Positions 1 to 5,715 of a DNA stretch of 5,888 nucleotides are shown piece by piece. The notes beneath the pieces are model-generated. The model did not search any database. It saw only the letters and a program-made list of their open reading frames with translations, and was not told the origin of the DNA. This DNA is from Clostridia bacterium. Lineage in GTDB: Bacteria; Bacillota; Clostridia; Lachnospirales; Cellulosilyticaceae. The translations under genes were made by a program, and so were the position numbers. Every line of letters starts with the position of its first letter. Positions within the stretch are counted from its first letter, which is position 1. The stretch spans positions 1-5,888 of the forward strand of contig JAQSYC010000109.1 of assembly GCA_029256345.1 (NCBI GenBank), written 5' to 3'.

Positions 1-992
1 CCATCAATTGTTTTGCTGATTTCTTCTACTGTTAAAATTTCATTTCCAACTTCTCTCTCTTGTTTAAACTGAACAAAAGGGTATTTTCTTGAAGAAGCAG
101 GCATCTCATCTAATGAAATTTTATCAAGTAATTTTTTACGTGAAGTGGCTTGTTTAGATTTAGATTTATTAGCGGAAAACCTCGTAATAAAGTTTTGAAG
201 TTCTTTCATTTGATCTTCTTTTTTCTTGTTCTGAGATTTCATAATCTGCTGCATCATTTGACTGGATTCATACCAGAAATCATAGTTTCCTACATACATT
301 CTGATTTTTGCAAAATCAATATCTACAATATGTGTACATACTGTATTAAGGAAATGTCTATCATGAGATACTACGATAACCGTTCCCGGAAAATCCAGAA
401 GAAAATCTTCTAACCAATTGACAGACTGAATGTCTAAATGGTTAGTAGGCTCATCCAGTAGCAGTATGCCTGGCTGTCCAAATAAGGCCTGAGCCAAAAG
501 CACTTTCACCTTTTCTCCACCCTTTAGCTCTTTCATCTGTGCATAATGAAGGTCTGTTGAAATACCAAGTCCCTGCAAAAGCTGTGAAGCTTCTGACTCT
601 GCTTCCCAACCATTCATCTCGGCAAATTCTCCTTCAAGCTCTGAGGCTTTTACGCCATCTTCATCTGTAAAATCTTCTTTTGCATATAATGCTTCTTTTT
701 GTTGCATAATTTCATACAATCTTGCATTACCCATAATAACAGTCTGAAGCACTTCACACTCATCATATTGATAGTGGTCTTGTTTAAGCACAGACATTCT
801 CATCTTTTTAGGAATAGACACTTCTCCGGAACTGCTGTCTATTTCACCTGATAATATTTTTAGAAACGTAGACTTTCCTGCTCCGTTTGCACCAATGAGT
901 CCATAACAATTTTCTGGTGTGAACTTAAGGTTAACATCGTCAAAAAGCTTTGTTCCTCCATACTGCAAACTCACATTTGTAACTGTAATCAT
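1..992 (-). CDS. ykpA: ABC-F family ATPase, YkpA/YbiT type (C-terminus cut off by window edge)
   Basis: This is a soluble tandem-ATPase protein of the ABC-F class. ABC-F proteins bind the ribosome and modulate translation rather than transport substrates; the exact role of the YkpA/YbiT branch is not settled. The 330 codons seen hold the whole first nucleotide-binding domain: Walker A GANGAGKST at residues 34-42, Q-loop Gln71, an ABC signature LKGGEK at 156-161, Walker B ILLLDE at 176-181 with catalytic Glu181, D-loop, and switch His210 in SHDRHFLN. A Lys/Arg-rich inter-domain linker follows from about residue 240, with the FSANKSKSKQATSRKKL stretch typical of this branch. The family is about 530-540 residues long, so roughly 200 residues, including the second ATPase domain, lie beyond the left edge. 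The ATG at 992 is preceded by AAAGGATGA and matches the family N-terminus (MITVTNVSL). From memory of the sequences, resemblance to Bacillus subtilis YkpA runs along the whole visible length. It lies downstream of the flotillin gene on the same strand but has its own promoter. Confidence 0.95.
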   Translation of the reverse strand, partial: MITVTNVSLQYGGTKLFDDVNLKFTPENCYGLIGANGAGKSTFLKILSGEIDSSSGEVSIPKKMRMSVLKQDHYQYDECEVLQTVIMGNARLYEIMQQKEALYAKEDFTDEDGVKASELEGEFAEMNGWEAESEASQLLQGLGISTDLHYAQMKELKGGEKVKVLLAQALFGQPGILLLDEPTNHLDIQSVNWLEDFLLDFPGTVIVVSHDRHFLNTVCTHIVDIDFAKIRMYVGNYDFWYESSQMMQQIMKSQNKKKEDQMKELQNFITRFSANKSKSKQATSRKKLLDKISLDEMPASSRKYPFVQFKQEREVGNEILTVEEISKTID

Positions 993-1033
993 ATTGCAAT
1001 CATCCTTTTATCTCTTTGTCTTTAACAGTTTGT

Positions 1034-1042
1034 ATTATATCA
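1034..1042 (-). promoter_or_regulatory. Extended -10 promoter for the ABC-F gene
   Basis: Read on the minus strand, this is TGATATAAT: a perfect TATAAT -10 box (1039-1034) preceded by TG and one base, the extended -10 form that can work without a good -35. The region 15-18 bp upstream is only a T-rich stretch, so no convincing -35 is visible. Transcription would begin near 1027, giving a leader of about 35 nt before the ATG at 992. It lies just after the flotillin terminator, so the ABC-F gene can be expressed independently. Confidence 0.6.
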
Positions 1043-1068
1043 TAAACTTTCCTCAAAAAACACCCATT

Positions 1069-1105
1069 AAAAAGTTTAAAAGACACAAATTCATGTGTCT
1101 TTTAA
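1069..1105 (-). terminator. Rho-independent terminator of the flotillin gene
   Basis: A 12-bp perfect inverted repeat (1076-1087 pairing with 1094-1105, six-base loop) begins one base after the flotillin TAA stop. On the minus strand it is followed by CTTTTT (1074-1069). The core of the stem is AGACACA/TGTGTCT with A/T-only flanks, so it is AU-rich but well placed. It separates the flotillin transcript from the ABC-F gene downstream. Confidence 0.75.
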
Positions 1106-1106
1106 C

Positions 1107-2522
1107 TTATATTTCTATTTTATTGTCATTATTCTCCATCTTTTCAGTGATACCTTTGTTGGTTACATTTTTAATAACCTCTAACAAATTGATGCCTGTC
1201 AATGCATCTACCACTTCCGGCACCTGTGACATGATGTTTGTCACACTCTTTGATATTTTGCTAGCTCCACCGTCGCCGCCATTATCAATTACAATAATTT
1301 TCTCTGTTTTGCTAAGTGGTTCTGCAATATATTTTGCAATTTCAGGTAATTTTTGTGCTAACATCTCAATAATAGCTGCATCCCCATACTGCTTGTAAGC
1401 TTCTGCCTTTTCCTTCATCGCATCTGCCTCAGCCTTCATCGCATCTGCTGTGGCCTGGCCTTTGAGCCTTATAGACTCTGCTTCTGCCATACTTTTAATC
1501 CTTATGGCCTCTGCCTCTGCTTCTGCTTTTTTAATCTGCTCAAAACGGTCAGCTTCTGCTTTTTTCTCTGTTTTATACTTATCAGCCTCTGCAACCTTTT
1601 TAATAGTTGCTTCTAACTCTTTTTCTTTTTTTATAACTTGCTGTTCTGCAATCTGAGTTTGTTTTTGCTCTTCAAACAATTCCGCATCCTTTTGGGCCTG
1701 TATTACCTGCTTTTGAACGATATTTTTCTCAACTTCATAGGCAAAGTCCGCTTTTGCCTCTGCTTTCTTTTGTTCTTCTTTATAAGCCTGAACCTTTAAT
1801 CCCTTTTCCTTTTCGGCCTTGGCTATCTCAGTCTCTGCCAAAAGCTGTGCTTCCTTGCCTCGCCTCATAGCTTCAGCCGTTTTTTCCATTTTTTCTCTGT
1901 CTGCTTCCGCTTGTGCAATCGCTGCATCTTTTTTGACCTTTGCAATTTGTTTGACCCCAAGAGACTGTAAATAGCCGTTTTTATCATCAATATCTCTTAT
2001 TGTGAACGTCTTAATATCTAGTCCCATCCGTTCTAAGTCTGCCTTAGCAATGTCTTCTACTTGATCTGCAAAACGCTGACGGTCACTATAGATTTCCTCT
2101 ACACTTAACTTAGATACCACTTCCCTCAGTTTTCCTTCAAGTACATCCTGAACCGTACTTTGAATAACTGCTATGGTTTCTTTTTCCTTGCCTGTATTAA
2201 ATTGCTCCATGGCTTGAAGAATACTATCTTTTTGAGACTTAACTTTTACAATAACAACCCCATCTGTATCGATCGGTACGCCATTACTATCCAGCGAATC
2301 TGTTGTTCTTACCTCCACTTTAATGTTCTCCAGTGAAATGCGGTGTGCTTGTTCAAAAAAAGGAATAACAATGCCACCTGCTCCCGTAATCACTCTTTTT
2401 TTAAGCCCTGTTACTACAATCGCTTTATCTTGTGGTGCTTTTTTCCAGGTCAGTGCAGTAAGCACAATCAGCAAGATTACTCCAATTGCAATAGTAATCC
2501 CTATAACTGGTATTTCTGACAT
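1107..2522 (-). CDS. floT: Flotillin family protein (SPFH/band 7), FloT/YuaG-like
   Basis: Bacterial flotillins are membrane-associated scaffolds that oligomerise and organise fluid membrane microdomains where signalling, secretion and protease complexes gather. The 471-residue product has an N-terminal hydrophobic segment (residues 4-25) followed by KK, an SPFH domain at about 28-200 (including GVPIDTDGVVIVKV and KLSVEEIYSDRQRF), then a long Ala/Glu/Lys-rich flotillin coiled coil at about 205-400. The C-terminal region has the family pattern YGDAAIIEML, then KIIVIDNGGDGG and a short charged tail. It resembles B. subtilis FloT (about 509 residues) throughout but is shorter after the first SPFH strand. 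An in-frame ATG at 2570 is rejected as the start: it has no Shine-Dalgarno site and sits inside the predicted -10 box. The ATG at 2522 follows AAGGGGG at an 8-nt spacing. No NfeD-type gene adjoins it; the next gene upstream is a divergent dedA. The flotillin assignment is firm, orthology to floT less so. Confidence 0.93.
   Translation of the reverse strand: MSEIPVIGITIAIGVILLIVLTALTWKKAPQDKAIVVTGLKKRVITGAGGIVIPFFEQAHRISLENIKVEVRTTDSLDSNGVPIDTDGVVIVKVKSQKDSILQAMEQFNTGKEKETIAVIQSTVQDVLEGKLREVVSKLSVEEIYSDRQRFADQVEDIAKADLERMGLDIKTFTIRDIDDKNGYLQSLGVKQIAKVKKDAAIAQAEADREKMEKTAEAMRRGKEAQLLAETEIAKAEKEKGLKVQAYKEEQKKAEAKADFAYEVEKNIVQKQVIQAQKDAELFEEQKQTQIAEQQVIKKEKELEATIKKVAEADKYKTEKKAEADRFEQIKKAEAEAEAIRIKSMAEAESIRLKGQATADAMKAEADAMKEKAEAYKQYGDAAIIEMLAQKLPEIAKYIAEPLSKTEKIIVIDNGGDGGASKISKSVTNIMSQVPEVVDALTGINLLEVIKNVTNKGITEKMENNDNKIEI
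1412..1448 (-). repeat. Tandem 21-bp heptad repeat inside the flotillin coiled coil
   Basis: A 16-base run (CCTTCATCGCATCTGC on the plus strand) occurs at 1412-1427 and again at 1433-1448, an offset of exactly 21 bp or seven codons. In the protein this gives two heptads, ADAMKAE followed by ADAMKEK. The wider segment is also a degenerate Ala-Glu repeat. Identity at DNA level suggests a recent local duplication or slippage within the coiled coil; the frame is kept. Confidence 0.7.
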
Positions 2523-2530
2523 ATCGAACG

Positions 2531-2537
2531 CCCCCTT
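2531..2537 (-). promoter_or_regulatory. Ribosome binding site fixing the flotillin start
   Basis: On the minus strand AAGGGGG lies 8 nt before the ATG at 2522. No comparable site precedes the in-frame ATG at 2570, so this element decides the start codon and gives a product beginning MSEIPVIG. Confidence 0.8.
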
Positions 2538-2565
2538 ATGATATTTAAATATTCTTATAATTAAA

Positions 2566-2594
2566 ATCATACTACATTACTTAGTATATGACAA
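2566..2594 (-). promoter_or_regulatory. Sigma-A-type promoter of the flotillin gene
   Basis: On the minus strand, -35 TTGTCA (2594-2589) and -10 TATGAT (2571-2566) are separated by exactly 17 bp, and each box is one base from consensus. Transcription would begin near 2559, leaving a leader of about 37 nt with the Shine-Dalgarno near its 3' end. The quality and placement suggest housekeeping expression; I do not see an obvious sigma-W-like motif. Confidence 0.72.
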
Positions 2595-2602
2595 TTATTT
2601 AT

Positions 2603-2632
2603 TTGTACTACAATAAGTCTTTTATTCATAAT
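2603..2632 (+). promoter_or_regulatory. Possible promoter of the dedA gene
   Basis: TTGTAC (2603-2608) and CATAAT (2627-2632) with an 18-bp spacer form the best plus-strand candidate in the divergent region. Transcription would begin near 2639, about 60 nt before the ATG. The surroundings are very AT-rich with other TATA-like strings (for example TATTAT at 2635-2640), so the exact boxes are uncertain. The -35 elements of the two divergent promoters are only 8 bp apart, so the two transcription units could influence each other. Confidence 0.4.
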
Positions 2633-2697
2633 TATATTATAAATAACCTATTGGACAAACGTCCTCATATGGTCATATTAAGAGAAGGAGCCATTAA

Positions 2698-3315
2698 ATG
2701 TTATCTATTACGCAGCTTATCGAAACCCTTATGTCACTGATTAACGAGTTAGGGTACTTAGGCGTTTTTGCAGTTATCGGTTTAGAATACGCTTGTTTTC
2801 CTATTCCCAGTGAAGTCGTATTACCCTTTGTTGGCCTGAGTATCAACCACACGAATCTTGACTTTTTACTTGTTTTTTTAGTAAGTATTTGTGCAGGCTT
2901 GTTTGGCTCATGGCTTTGTTATCTTATGGGTTATCTTGGAGGCCCTCCTGTTTTGAACTGGCTGTCAAGCCATTCCAAAAATGCTAATAAGGCCTCTATT
3001 ATGTTTAATGATTGGTTTAATCACTATGGAGACTGGGCTGTTCTTTTTACCCGCATCATTCCTCTCACCCGTACTTATATTTCAATATTTGCTGGAATCA
3101 ATCATATGCCTTTAGGACAATTTATGCTTTACTCTTCTGTTGGCATTGGCTTATGGAATTTGATACTTATCAGTCTTGGTTTTTATATCGGTGATAATTG
3201 GGTCCTTATAAGTCAACTTATCACCACCTATACCCATTTGATTGTGGGTCTGGTCATGATACTTATTTTATCTTTAATCCTCAAAAAGGCCCTTCTTAAT
3301 CCTAAAAAATCTTAG
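2698..3315 (+). CDS. DedA family integral membrane protein (SNARE-associated/VTT domain)
   Basis: DedA proteins are polytopic inner-membrane proteins. Members have been implicated in membrane-potential homeostasis and in recycling lipid carriers such as undecaprenyl phosphate or phosphatidylethanolamine across the membrane. The 205-residue length is normal for the family. Visible hallmarks are the re-entrant motif FPIPSEVVLPF at about 34-44 with Glu39, a preceding Glu30, the Gly-rich GSWLCYLMGYLGG at 70-82, and the signature FTRIIPLTRTYISIFAG at 117-133 with Arg119, Pro122 and Arg125. The last two hydrophobic segments lie at about 140-165 and 173-195, followed by a Lys-rich end. The ATG is preceded by AGAAGGAG at a 7-nt spacing. 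It is divergent from the flotillin gene and followed after 89 bp by the patatin gene on the same strand. Family membership is clear; the transported lipid cannot be read from the sequence. Confidence 0.93.
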   Translation: MLSITQLIETLMSLINELGYLGVFAVIGLEYACFPIPSEVVLPFVGLSINHTNLDFLLVFLVSICAGLFGSWLCYLMGYLGGPPVLNWLSSHSKNANKASIMFNDWFNHYGDWAVLFTRIIPLTRTYISIFAGINHMPLGQFMLYSSVGIGLWNLILISLGFYIGDNWVLISQLITTYTHLIVGLVMILILSLILKKALLNPKKS

Positions 3316-3321
3316 TCAAGC

Positions 3322-3350
3322 TTGAGTTTATTCATTTTAAATATTATAAT
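3322..3350 (+). promoter_or_regulatory. Sigma-A-type promoter of the patatin gene
   Basis: TTGAGT (3322-3327) and a perfect TATAAT (3345-3350) are separated by 17 bp. Transcription would begin near 3357, with a leader of about 48 nt to the ATG at 3405. The gene can therefore be transcribed apart from dedA, whose stop codon is only 7 bp before the -35. Confidence 0.7.
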
Positions 3351-3363
3351 CATTTTAAACTCA
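3323..3363. repeat. Inverted repeat bracketing the patatin promoter
   Basis: TGAGTTTA at 3323-3330 is the exact reverse complement of TAAACTCA at 3356-3363, 25 bp apart. One arm overlaps the -35 box and the other covers the expected transcription start. The arm centres are about 33 bp apart, near three helical turns. It may be a pair of operator half-sites. The right arm is followed by TTTTTC, so it could instead serve as a weak AU-rich terminator for dedA with a long loop; no better dedA terminator is visible. Confidence 0.4.
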
Positions 3364-3390
3364 TTTTTCATTAAGATTATTTTAAACCAA

Positions 3391-3397
3391 AGAAGGT
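3391..3397 (+). promoter_or_regulatory. Ribosome binding site fixing the patatin start
   Basis: AGAAGGT precedes the ATG at 3405 by 7 nt. An upstream in-frame GTG at 3396 lies within or against this site and so cannot be the start it serves. The protein therefore begins MLNQKVGL. Confidence 0.8.
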
Positions 3398-3404
3398 GTT
3401 ACCG

Positions 3405-4274
3405 ATGTTAAATCAAAAAGTAGGACTTATTGTAGAAGGCGGCGGTATGCGAGGTGCTTATACAGGAGGTGTCCTGGAAGCATTCAGTGATAAAAATATT
3501 CACTTTCCTTATATTATCGCAGTATCAGCCGGAGCCAATACTGCCTGCAGTTATATTTCTAGGCAGCCAGATCGTAATAATCGCATTTATACTGAATGGA
3601 TAACGGATAAACGTTTTCTTCATTTTACCAATATTTTTAGAGAAGGCAGCTATTTTGGTATGGATTTTCTATTTGACAAGCTTCCTTTAGAGCTAGATCC
3701 CTTTGACTTTGAAACCTTCAAAAGTGCTTCTTTAACTTTTAAGGTGGGTACTACTCATTGCCAAACCGGTGAGCCTGTTTACTTTGAGCCCCAAAACACA
3801 ATCAAAGAGCAGGATGCCAATCAAATCCTCCGCGCCTCCAGCAGTTTGCCAGTTATTTCAAAAGCTGTACAAATCAACGGTGATGACTATTTAGATGGTG
3901 GGATTACCGATCCCATTCCTCTCGAGCAGTCTATTAAAGATGGCAATACACACCATGTTATTATTCTTACCCGTAATGCAGGGTATCAAAAAACATATTC
4001 GAGAACACTTTATCATTTATCCCGCATACACTTAAAACATTATCCAAAAGTCGCAGAAAAGATTAAAATGCGGCATGAAAAATATAACCAGACTCTTAAA
4101 GATGTTGAATTGCTTGAGCAGCAAGGACTTGTTTATGTCTTTAGACCCAAAGCACCACTGGCTATCGATCGTTTTGAAAAAGATTCTCTAAAACTCAAAG
4201 AACTTTATAAGCAAGGCTATGATGAAACCTTGCAAAGTTTGACTTGCTTTGAAAACTGGTTAAATACCTTTTAA
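3405..4274 (+). CDS. Patatin-like phospholipase, YjjU type
   Basis: This is a predicted cytoplasmic serine acyl hydrolase with a Ser-Asp dyad, acting on phospholipid or other acyl esters; the actual substrate is unknown. The 289-residue protein shows the oxyanion-hole loop EGGGMRGAYTGGVL at 11-24, the nucleophile elbow AVSAGA at 39-44 with Ser41, the conserved RASSSLP at 143-149, and the catalytic Asp164 in YLDGGITDPIP. The last third (about 200-289) has the charged C-terminal extension seen in YjjU-like patatins. No signal peptide or membrane segment is present. The first glycine of the usual GXSXG is alanine here; the rest of the dyad is intact, so activity is likely retained. It has its own promoter downstream of dedA, and its TAA stop lies inside the stem of a strong terminator. 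The family call is secure, the physiological role is inference. Confidence 0.92.
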   Translation: MLNQKVGLIVEGGGMRGAYTGGVLEAFSDKNIHFPYIIAVSAGANTACSYISRQPDRNNRIYTEWITDKRFLHFTNIFREGSYFGMDFLFDKLPLELDPFDFETFKSASLTFKVGTTHCQTGEPVYFEPQNTIKEQDANQILRASSSLPVISKAVQINGDDYLDGGITDPIPLEQSIKDGNTHHVIILTRNAGYQKTYSRTLYHLSRIHLKHYPKVAEKIKMRHEKYNQTLKDVELLEQQGLVYVFRPKAPLAIDRFEKDSLKLKELYKQGYDETLQSLTCFENWLNTF

Positions 4275-4319
4275 AAAATACAGCAGATAAACCTGAAATT
4301 TATCTGCTGTATTTTTTAA
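4271..4319 (+). terminator. Strong rho-independent terminator after the patatin gene
   Basis: A 21-bp perfect inverted repeat pairs 4271-4291 with 4299-4319 around a seven-base loop. The core is TACAGCAGATAAA/TTTATCTGCTGTA and the 3' arm ends in six T residues. Its left arm includes the patatin TAA stop (4272-4274). The A-run on the left mirrors the T-run on the right, so it could act in both directions, although no minus-strand gene approaches it here. Confidence 0.9.
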
Positions 4320-4334
4320 TTATGGAATATTTTG

Positions 4335-4363
4335 TTTACACTCAATTGACCTTATCCTATTAT
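4335..4363 (+). promoter_or_regulatory. Promoter of the DUF3810 gene
   Basis: TTTACA (4335-4340) and TATTAT (4358-4363) are separated by 17 bp, each one base from consensus. Transcription would begin near 4370, giving a leader of about 73 nt. A second perfect TATAAT at 4383-4388 has no good -35 but could be an alternative -10. The promoter lies just after the preceding terminator, making this gene its own transcription unit. Confidence 0.62.
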
Positions 4364-4429
4364 ATTTTTTTGAATGATGTATTATAATGTTTACAAAGAG
4401 TTTATTTTGATATGGCCTATAACTTACAT

Positions 4430-4435
4430 AAGGAG
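4430..4435 (+). promoter_or_regulatory. Ribosome binding site fixing the DUF3810 start
   Basis: AAGGAG lies 7 nt before the ATG at 4443. The longer in-frame reading from the ATG at 4374 has no Shine-Dalgarno site, starts about where the transcript should begin, and would put a charged stretch ahead of the first membrane segment. Confidence 0.85.
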
Positions 4436-4442
4436 CGCTGAC

Positions 4443-5555
4443 ATGAAAAAACTACTTCCTCAATTGATTTGCCTTCTTTTCTTTCCCCTCGCTTTATTGC
4501 TTAATTATTTATTTTCACTTAATCCTCATATCAGTGAAAGCTTTTACTCATTAAAGCTGAACAAAATTTTTATTCAGGGTTTAAGCCGCCTTACAGGTAT
4601 TTTTCCTTTTTCACTTTTTGAACTCATGCTTTATTTTTTTATTTTGTTTTATAGTTTCTATCTTTTACATACGCTCTGGCAGTTTTTCTCTAAAAAGCAC
4701 TCATGGAAGTCTTTACTCTTAAAGTTTATTTCCAATCACCTTGCTTTGTTTTCTATCCTCTATTTTGTTTTTACCAGTATGTGGGGTCTTAATTACTTGC
4801 GACCTCCTTTTGGCAAAGAAAGGGGAATCGAAGCTTCTAAACATACAACCGCGGAGCTGGCTGAGCTTTATAGCTATCTCATCGATGAACTCAATAGCTT
4901 AAGCGCACAGACTCCCAGAAATACTGAGGGTTACATGACTGTAGAAGGTGGGTACAAAGGTGCTTTTGAAAGAGCTTCTTTAGGCTATCTTGAGGCTTCC
5001 AAATGGTTTCCTAGTTTGAGCGGCAATTATGGACCACCAAAAGCCATTTGGGCCTCTGAATTGATGAACTATACAGGTATAACAGGAATCTACTCTCCTT
5101 TTACCGGAGAAGCCAATGTGAATATCGCTGTATTGGATTTGTTTATTCCTGCTACAACCCTACACGAAATGGCTCATCAGCGGGGTTTTGCCAATGAAGA
5201 TGAAGCTGACTTCATCTCTTTTTTAACCTGCATTTTCCACCCTGATATGGATTTTAAATATTCTGGTTATTTATTGGCTCTAGCCCATACCAATACCGCT
5301 CTGGCAAAAGATGATATCTCCTTATTAAGAGAGCTCAATCTCAATCTTTCCCCAGATGTTTTAAATGATATACGTCACAATAATACTTTTTGGGCACAGT
5401 ATGAGGGAGAAGTTGAAAAAATGTCCAGTAAGGTCAATGACACTTACTTAAAGGCTAACGGTGTTTCTGATGGTCAAAAGAGTTATGGACGAATGGTTGA
5501 TTTACTTCTAAGCTACTATACGCTTTCTATTAAGTCTGAAACATCATTTAACTAA
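4443..5555 (+). CDS. Membrane-anchored predicted zinc metallopeptidase, DUF3810 type
   Basis: The 370-residue product starts with MKK and a hydrophobic segment at about 4-26, with two further likely membrane helices at about 57-82 and 97-116. A soluble domain of about 250 residues follows, opening with WGLNYLRPPF at 114-123. The zinc-protease motif HEMAH lies at 241-245 (His241, Glu242, His245) and continues QRGFANEDEADF, where Glu252 or Glu254 could be a third metal ligand. This arrangement (TM segments, WGLNY, HExxHxxGF followed by acidic residues) matches the DUF3810 family as I remember it; that family has no established function. Whether the catalytic domain faces outside depends on topology: with three helices and a cytoplasmic N-terminus it would be outside, but this is inference. 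It is flanked by terminators on both sides and has its own promoter. Peptidase activity is predicted from the motif only. Confidence 0.85.
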   Translation: MKKLLPQLICLLFFPLALLLNYLFSLNPHISESFYSLKLNKIFIQGLSRLTGIFPFSLFELMLYFFILFYSFYLLHTLWQFFSKKHSWKSLLLKFISNHLALFSILYFVFTSMWGLNYLRPPFGKERGIEASKHTTAELAELYSYLIDELNSLSAQTPRNTEGYMTVEGGYKGAFERASLGYLEASKWFPSLSGNYGPPKAIWASELMNYTGITGIYSPFTGEANVNIAVLDLFIPATTLHEMAHQRGFANEDEADFISFLTCIFHPDMDFKYSGYLLALAHTNTALAKDDISLLRELNLNLSPDVLNDIRHNNTFWAQYEGEVEKMSSKVNDTYLKANGVSDGQKSYGRMVDLLLSYYTLSIKSETSFN

Positions 5556-5601
5556 GTCTGCAAATTGAGCATGGACATAACTTATTGTGCTTTGAAGCGT
5601 T

Positions 5602-5653
5602 TTGAGCAGTAGCATCTCCCTCTTTCTTTATGATACTGCTCGACTTGTTTTTT
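5602..5653 (+). terminator. Rho-independent terminator after the DUF3810 gene
   Basis: GAGCAGTA (5604-5611) pairs with TACTGCTC (5634-5641). The stem is extended inside by CAT/ATG after one mismatch and outside by a wobble and an A-T pair, around a 14-base pyrimidine-rich loop. The sequence GACTTG and then six T residues (5648-5653) follow. It lies about 48 nt after the stop codon. The minus strand has no T-run after the stem, so it should act only on plus-strand transcripts. Confidence 0.75.
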
Positions 5654-5715
5654 ATGATTAGGCCCTCTATACCTGAAATAATAAAGACTCAGTTTCCATA
5701 TAAGCACCTTTCTTG

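Noticed and set aside
150..413. Plus-strand open frame of 87 codons
   Set aside because: It lies wholly antisense to the ABC-F gene, has no Shine-Dalgarno site or recognisable domain, and is explained as a shadow of the real frame.
466..552. LKGGEK instead of LSGGE in the first ABC signature of the ABC-F protein
   Set aside because: The first-domain signature is known to deviate in the YkpA branch (an LGGSE-like form as I recall it), so this is ordinary variation rather than a sign of inactivation.
919..1398. Plus-strand open frame of 159 codons
   Set aside because: It runs across the ABC-F start, the intergenic terminator and the flotillin C-terminus, which no real gene here would do; its hydrophobic composition comes from reading AT-rich sequence antisense.
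1450..1656. Plus-strand Ser/Ala-rich open frame
   Set aside because: It is antisense to the Ala/Glu/Lys repeat region of the flotillin; the low-complexity peptide is the mirror of that repeat.
2323..2541. Plus-strand open frame of 72 codons
   Set aside because: It is antisense to the flotillin N-terminus and overlaps its Shine-Dalgarno site; no independent support.
2523..2570. Sixteen-residue N-terminal extension of the flotillin
   Set aside because: The ATG at 2570 overlaps the predicted -10 box and has no ribosome binding site; the ATG at 2522 has AAGGGGG at a proper spacing.
2666..2677. Short inverted repeat ATATG-GT-CATAT in the dedA leader
   Set aside because: Five-base AT-rich arms are expected by chance in this composition and no second copy is seen.
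4374..4442. Twenty-three-residue N-terminal extension of the DUF3810 protein
   Set aside because: There is no Shine-Dalgarno site at 4374 and it lies at about the predicted transcription start; AAGGAG before 4443 fixes the start.
5668..5700. Ten-codon minus-strand frame starting METES just after the right-edge gene's stop
   Set aside because: It has an AAAGGTG upstream, but ten codons with no conservation evidence cannot be supported as a gene.
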